This document shows, piece by piece, positions 6,544-8,124 of a DNA stretch of 8,124 nt. Position 1 is the stretch's first letter, and the number at the start of each line of letters is the position of its first letter. The notes under the pieces were generated by a model. It was given only the letters and a program-made list of their open reading frames with translations. It searched no databases and was not told the origin of the DNA. Origin of the DNA: Thioglobus_B sp964566765 (GTDB taxonomy: Bacteria; Pseudomonadota; Gammaproteobacteria; PS1; Pseudothioglobaceae); the NCBI GenBank assembly GCA_964566765.1, contig CAZMJI010000047.1, positions 1 through 8,124 on the forward strand, given 5' to 3'. Position numbers and translations under genes: made by a program.

Positions 6544-7097
6544 GCCAGCCACTGGATTATGATCAGTATAAGTCGGTTCTATTTAACCTGAACACCGACG
6601 ACACCATCTCTAGTGCGCATGGTATTTTGTGCGGCTTTGCTTGTGTTAAGCCTGATGTGAGCCTGGATGATTGGCTTAACGAGGTATTGGTCAGTATTGA
6701 TCTGAACAACTTAAGCGAGAAGGCCGCCCATGAGGATTTGGCCAGCATTTTTAATCAAACGCTATCCGGTCTGAGCGACCCCACCCTGGGCTTTCGCCTA
6801 CTGATTGCCGACGAGAGCGCCCGTCTAGGCGAGCAAGCCAACACCCTGATTCAGTGGTGCCAAGGTTTTTTATCGGGCTTGGGACTGCAAAAAATCTCCA
6901 CCCACGATGAAGACGTGCTGGAGATGATCAAAGACTTTAGCGAGATTGCCAAGCTGGACGCTGACTTGCTAGAAGACGAGCAAAATGCGCAAGATTTATC
7001 TGAGATCATTGAGTTTGTGCGCATGGGCGTCTTGTTTATCCAAGAGACATTACAACCCTCAAAACAAGACTACGTTTCACCTGAAACCTTGCACTAA
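6540..7097 (+). CDS. ygfB: YgfB/YecA-family (UPF0149) protein
   Basis: The 185-residue acidic helical protein carries the UPF0149 signatures: SSAHGILCGFAC (24-35), the central WCQGFLSGLGL (106-116), an acidic segment with DFSEIAKLD (132-140), and IIEFVRMGVLFIQETL (156-171). The YgfB family has no assigned enzymatic activity. In P. aeruginosa YgfB has been reported to dampen expression of the amidase AmpDh3 and so influence beta-lactam tolerance; carrying that over would be inference, although an mltB homologue does lie in this same operon. The ATG overlaps the pyrB stop (ATGA). In many gammaproteobacteria ygfB sits by pepP-ubiH, so the pyrB linkage is unusual. It is the last gene of the operon; about 90 bases of non-coding DNA separate it from the next promoter start. 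Confidence 0.88.
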   Translation: MSQPLDYDQYKSVLFNLNTDDTISSAHGILCGFACVKPDVSLDDWLNEVLVSIDLNNLSEKAAHEDLASIFNQTLSGLSDPTLGFRLLIADESARLGEQANTLIQWCQGFLSGLGLQKISTHDEDVLEMIKDFSEIAKLDADLLEDEQNAQDLSEIIEFVRMGVLFIQETLQPSKQDYVSPETLH

Positions 7098-7099
7098 TC

Positions 7100-7114
7100 C
7101 CTACGTTTTGTAGG
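7100..7114 (+). terminator. Weak stem-loop after ygfB
   Basis: CCTAC (7100-7104) and GTAGG (7110-7114) form a five-pair stem with loop GTTTT, only 2 bp past the ygfB stop. No T-run follows, so it is at best a weak terminator or a 3' end-protecting hairpin. Directly afterwards CATATCA is repeated (7115-7121 and 7123-7129, 8-bp period), and CATAA-AA-TTATG (7128-7139) is a further small inverted repeat. Confidence 0.3.
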
Positions 7115-7153
7115 CATATCACCATATCATAAAATTATGCTTTAATGATAGTG

Positions 7154-7171
7154 TTGCAAATTACTTGCAAA
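7154..7171. repeat. Paired TTGCAAA repeats over the -35, possible operator
   Basis: TTGCAAA occurs at 7154-7160 and again at 7165-7171, an 11-bp period or about one helical turn. TTGCAA is itself palindromic, so this is a pair of symmetric half-sites on one face of the helix. The first copy coincides with the candidate -35, so a bound protein would compete with polymerase. The regulator is not identifiable. Confidence 0.35.
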
Positions 7172-7181
7172 CCGCTATGAT
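7154..7181 (+). promoter_or_regulatory. Candidate sigma70 promoter for the 127-aa exported protein
   Basis: TTGCAA (7154-7159) is followed by a 16-bp spacer and TATGAT (7176-7181). Each hexamer is close to consensus (four and five matches). Transcription would begin near 7188, creating a leader of about 198 nt before the ATG at 7386. An in-leader TATAAT (7342-7347) has no partner -35. Confidence 0.5.
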
Positions 7182-7187
7182 GGGCTT

Positions 7188-7385
7188 CGTGATTACTTTT
7201 TTAGAGGGGAAAAAGTAGGTGGCCGCCTAGCTAAACTTGAGGAGAATAAAAAAACGACCACCTATTAAGAAAATCACACGATACGTCTCTGGGGGAGAGA
7301 GCATGATTTTCTAGTATTATTATAACATAATATTAGAAAATTATAATATAGTTTTGCAAAAAACTAGAAAATAGGATTATAACGA
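7188..7385 (+). promoter_or_regulatory. Long structured 5' leader with serial hairpins
   Basis: This AT-rich stretch holds no convincing gene but five predicted stems in a row. H1 pairs TACTTTTT (7194-7201) with AAAAAGTA (7210-7217). H2 pairs AGTAGGTGG (7214-7222) with CCACCTATT (7258-7266) with one wobble, and its large loop carries CTTGAGGAG. H3 pairs AGAAAATCA (7268-7276) with TGATTTTCT (7304-7312) and contains an inner TCTCT-GGGGG-AGAGA hairpin (7286-7300). H4 pairs 7311-7320 with 7327-7336. H5 pairs TAGTTTT (7349-7355) with AAAACTA (7360-7366) around GCAA, a GNRA-type loop. H1 and H2 share bases 7214-7217, and H3 and H4 share 7311-7312, so they are partly exclusive. No T-run follows any stem, which argues against a terminator-type switch. 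It matches no riboswitch class I recognise. Confidence 0.6.
7372..7376 (+). promoter_or_regulatory. Ribosome-binding site of the 127-aa protein
   Basis: TAGGA ends 9 nt before the ATG at 7386, a normal spacing. It is one of the few clear Shine-Dalgarno sequences in the window and lies just after hairpin H5, outside any predicted stem. It supports the chosen start. Confidence 0.6.
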
Positions 7386-7769
7386 ATGCAAAAATTAATG
7401 CCCAGAGCATTGCTTAAAACTACCCTAGCCCTAGTAACAGGCTTGGTGTTGTTAGGCAGTACACACGCCAATACGCAGATCATCAATGCTCAGATTGAGT
7501 CGGTCGAGCCAATCTACATGAACTACACACTGAAGAAGGTTATCCAGCCTTGTCAGACGTATTCGCCGAACTGTTATCGTGTTAGCTACCAACAAAACAC
7601 CTCTAAATCATTGGCGGGCTATCGCATCAAACTGTCTTACGAAGGCAGAGAATTTACCACACGCATGTCCAAACAACCGAATACGGGTGAGATGCTCAAT
7701 ATTCGTGTACGTAGTGACTTGTTAGACGAGCCTAGCAGTGTGGCGATCAACGCCGCCGTTGCTTACTGA
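7386..7769 (+). CDS. Small exported protein, possible beta-domain of surface-antigen type
   Basis: I do not recognise a named gene. The 127 residues begin with a Sec signal (basic MQKLMPRALLK, hydrophobic core about 12-24, likely cleavage after THA at 28), leaving a mature periplasmic or surface protein of about 99 residues. Features are IESVEPIYMNYTL (37-49), a two-cysteine segment PCQTYSPNC (Cys56, Cys63) that could form a disulfide, then GYRIKLSYEGREFTTRMSKQPNTGE (78-102), a strand-turn-strand motif with a Gly near a late turn. That last part resembles the C-terminal half of glycine-zipper/17-kDa surface-antigen proteins, which have VxYxVxYxYxGxxxxxxMxxxPG, but the glycine-zipper half is missing here. 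Resemblance is from memory and weak. It has a structured leader and is convergent with the 81-aa gene with no gap. Confidence 0.8.
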   Translation: MQKLMPRALLKTTLALVTGLVLLGSTHANTQIINAQIESVEPIYMNYTLKKVIQPCQTYSPNCYRVSYQQNTSKSLAGYRIKLSYEGREFTTRMSKQPNTGEMLNIRVRSDLLDEPSSVAINAAVAY

Positions 7770-8015
7770 TTACTGATCTAGTGCCGCCAGCTGTTGTGGC
7801 ATTCTAGGTGTTGGCAGCTCAATAGCACCCACCACGAAATCATAGCCTTGATTACCGTAGTTATACAGCGCGCTGTCAGCTTTCTGAGTTAAAGACTCCA
7901 GCATAAATAGTGGATTGAAAGTTGCATACGGCTGCGCTTCGTTTGCCATCACACCGGTGGTTAACGTTAGTCCTAAAGCGATTGTTGCCATTGTCTTTTT
8001 CATCATTAAACTCAT
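7770..8015 (-). CDS. Small exported protein of unknown function
   Basis: The product is 81 residues from the ATG at 8015; ATGs at 8006 and 8003 are alternatives, the latter giving a more typical MKKTMATIALGL signal. A Sec signal (MMKKTMATIALGLTLTTGVMA, about residues 4-24) is cleaved after VMA, leaving about 57 residues that begin NEAQPYATFNP. The mature part has an aromatic, amphipathic stretch (FNPLFMLESLTQKADSALYNY, 33-53) and a proline-rich end (PTPRMP, 68-73), with no cysteines and no recognised domain. A consensus promoter and a structured leader lie upstream, and the TAA abuts the stop of the opposing gene. The strong promoter, clean signal peptide and exact fit between promoter and window end argue that it is a real gene. 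No homologue comes to mind. Confidence 0.7.
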   Translation of the reverse strand: MSLMMKKTMATIALGLTLTTGVMANEAQPYATFNPLFMLESLTQKADSALYNYGNQGYDFVVGAIELPTPRMPQQLAALDQ

Positions 8016-8030
8016 ATTCTTAATTAGGGT

Positions 8031-8087
8031 ATCTAGCCACCTTATCTCTTGAGGAGAGAATAATTCTTGGGGGGAGAGTGGCTAGAT
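8031..8087. promoter_or_regulatory. Structured element: 10-bp stem enclosing two hairpins
   Basis: ATCTAGCCAC (8031-8040) is the perfect reverse complement of GTGGCTAGAT (8078-8087). Inside are two small hairpins on the plus strand: TTATCTCT/AGAG(A)ATAA around TGAGG (8042-8063), and TTCTT-GGGGG-GAGAG (8064-8078). For the minus-strand gene this is the 5' leader: transcription from the promoter at 8095-8122 should begin near 8087, so the outer stem would sit at the very 5' end of that mRNA and leave about 15 nt free before the ATG. The last base of the second hairpin and the outer stem share position 8078. Confidence 0.65.
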
Positions 8088-8094
8088 GGTGGTC

Positions 8095-8122
8095 ATTATA
8101 TCATAAAACTCTAATATGTCAA
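8095..8122 (-). promoter_or_regulatory. Consensus sigma70 promoter with extended -10
   Basis: Reading the minus strand, a perfect TTGACA (8122-8117) is followed by 16 bp and a perfect TATAAT (8100-8095), preceded by TGA to give the extended TGnTATAAT form. This is the strongest promoter in the window and drives the 81-aa exported protein; predicted initiation is at about 8088-8087. Confidence 0.85.
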
Positions 8123-8124
8123 GT

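Noticed and set aside
7237..7314. A 25-codon open frame with a TTG start inside the leader, lysine/arginine-rich
   Set aside because: It has no ribosome-binding site, a non-ATG start, and runs through the arms of H2 and H3, whose base pairing explains the sequence better. It could be a leader peptide but is not supported.
7342..7347. TATAAT in the AT-rich leader as a second promoter
   Set aside because: No -35-like hexamer at 16-18 bp upstream and no extended TG; in sequence this AT-rich the motif is expected by chance.
1..8124. CRISPR array, insertion sequence, tRNA/attachment site or phage genes
   Set aside because: No regularly spaced repeats, transposase motifs, cloverleaf sequences or long terminal inverted repeats were found on either strand.

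Overview
The window is a stretch of bacterial chromosome whose housekeeping genes look gammaproteobacterial. GshB and PyrB resemble, motif by motif, the E. coli and Pseudomonas proteins as I remember them. The ruvX-pyrB linkage echoes the Pseudomonas ruvX-pyrR-pyrBC region. ApbE, CrcB, RarA, an MltB-type transglycosylase and a YgfB/UPF0149 protein fit the same group. A marine or sulfur-oxidising lineage such as Thiotrichales is possible, but that is a guess. I see no tRNA, rRNA, CRISPR array, transposase or phage gene.

Layout. (1) 68-352 (-): a small membrane protein with a near-consensus sigma70 promoter. (2) 480-1439 (+): gshB, apparently leaderless. (3) 1414-3985 (-): a tightly packed operon apbE-rarA-crcB. 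Its junctions overlap (TAATG, ATGA) and its last gene runs 26 bp into the 3' end of gshB. (4) 4000-7097 (+): a second packed operon mltB-ruvX-pyrB-ygfB, joined by ATGA overlaps and one 20-bp overlap. Only 14 bp separate the start codons of apbE and mltB, and that gap is nearly filled by a palindromic ATTATATAAT that carries a TATAAT on each strand. (5) 7098-7385: an AT-rich non-coding leader packed with hairpins. (6) 7386-7769 (+) and 7770-8015 (-): two small exported proteins of unknown function, convergent with no base between their stop codons. (7) 8016-8124: the leader and a consensus promoter of the second small gene.

Functionally, the two operons mix glutathione synthesis, fluoride export, replication-fork maintenance, flavinylation, murein turnover, pre-16S rRNA maturation and pyrimidine synthesis. 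Overlapping starts suggest translational coupling rather than one shared pathway.

The most unusual part is the 7.1-8.1 kb end. Both small exported-protein genes have structured 5' leaders. Two motifs (CTTGAGGAG..AATAA and GGGGGAGAG) occur in both leaders on the same DNA strand although the genes face each other. The two leader RNAs are therefore predicted to be complementary to one another at what look like hairpin loops. This could be a trans-acting RNA-RNA switch between neighbouring mRNAs, or a pair of related structured RNA elements. It is an inference from sequence only.
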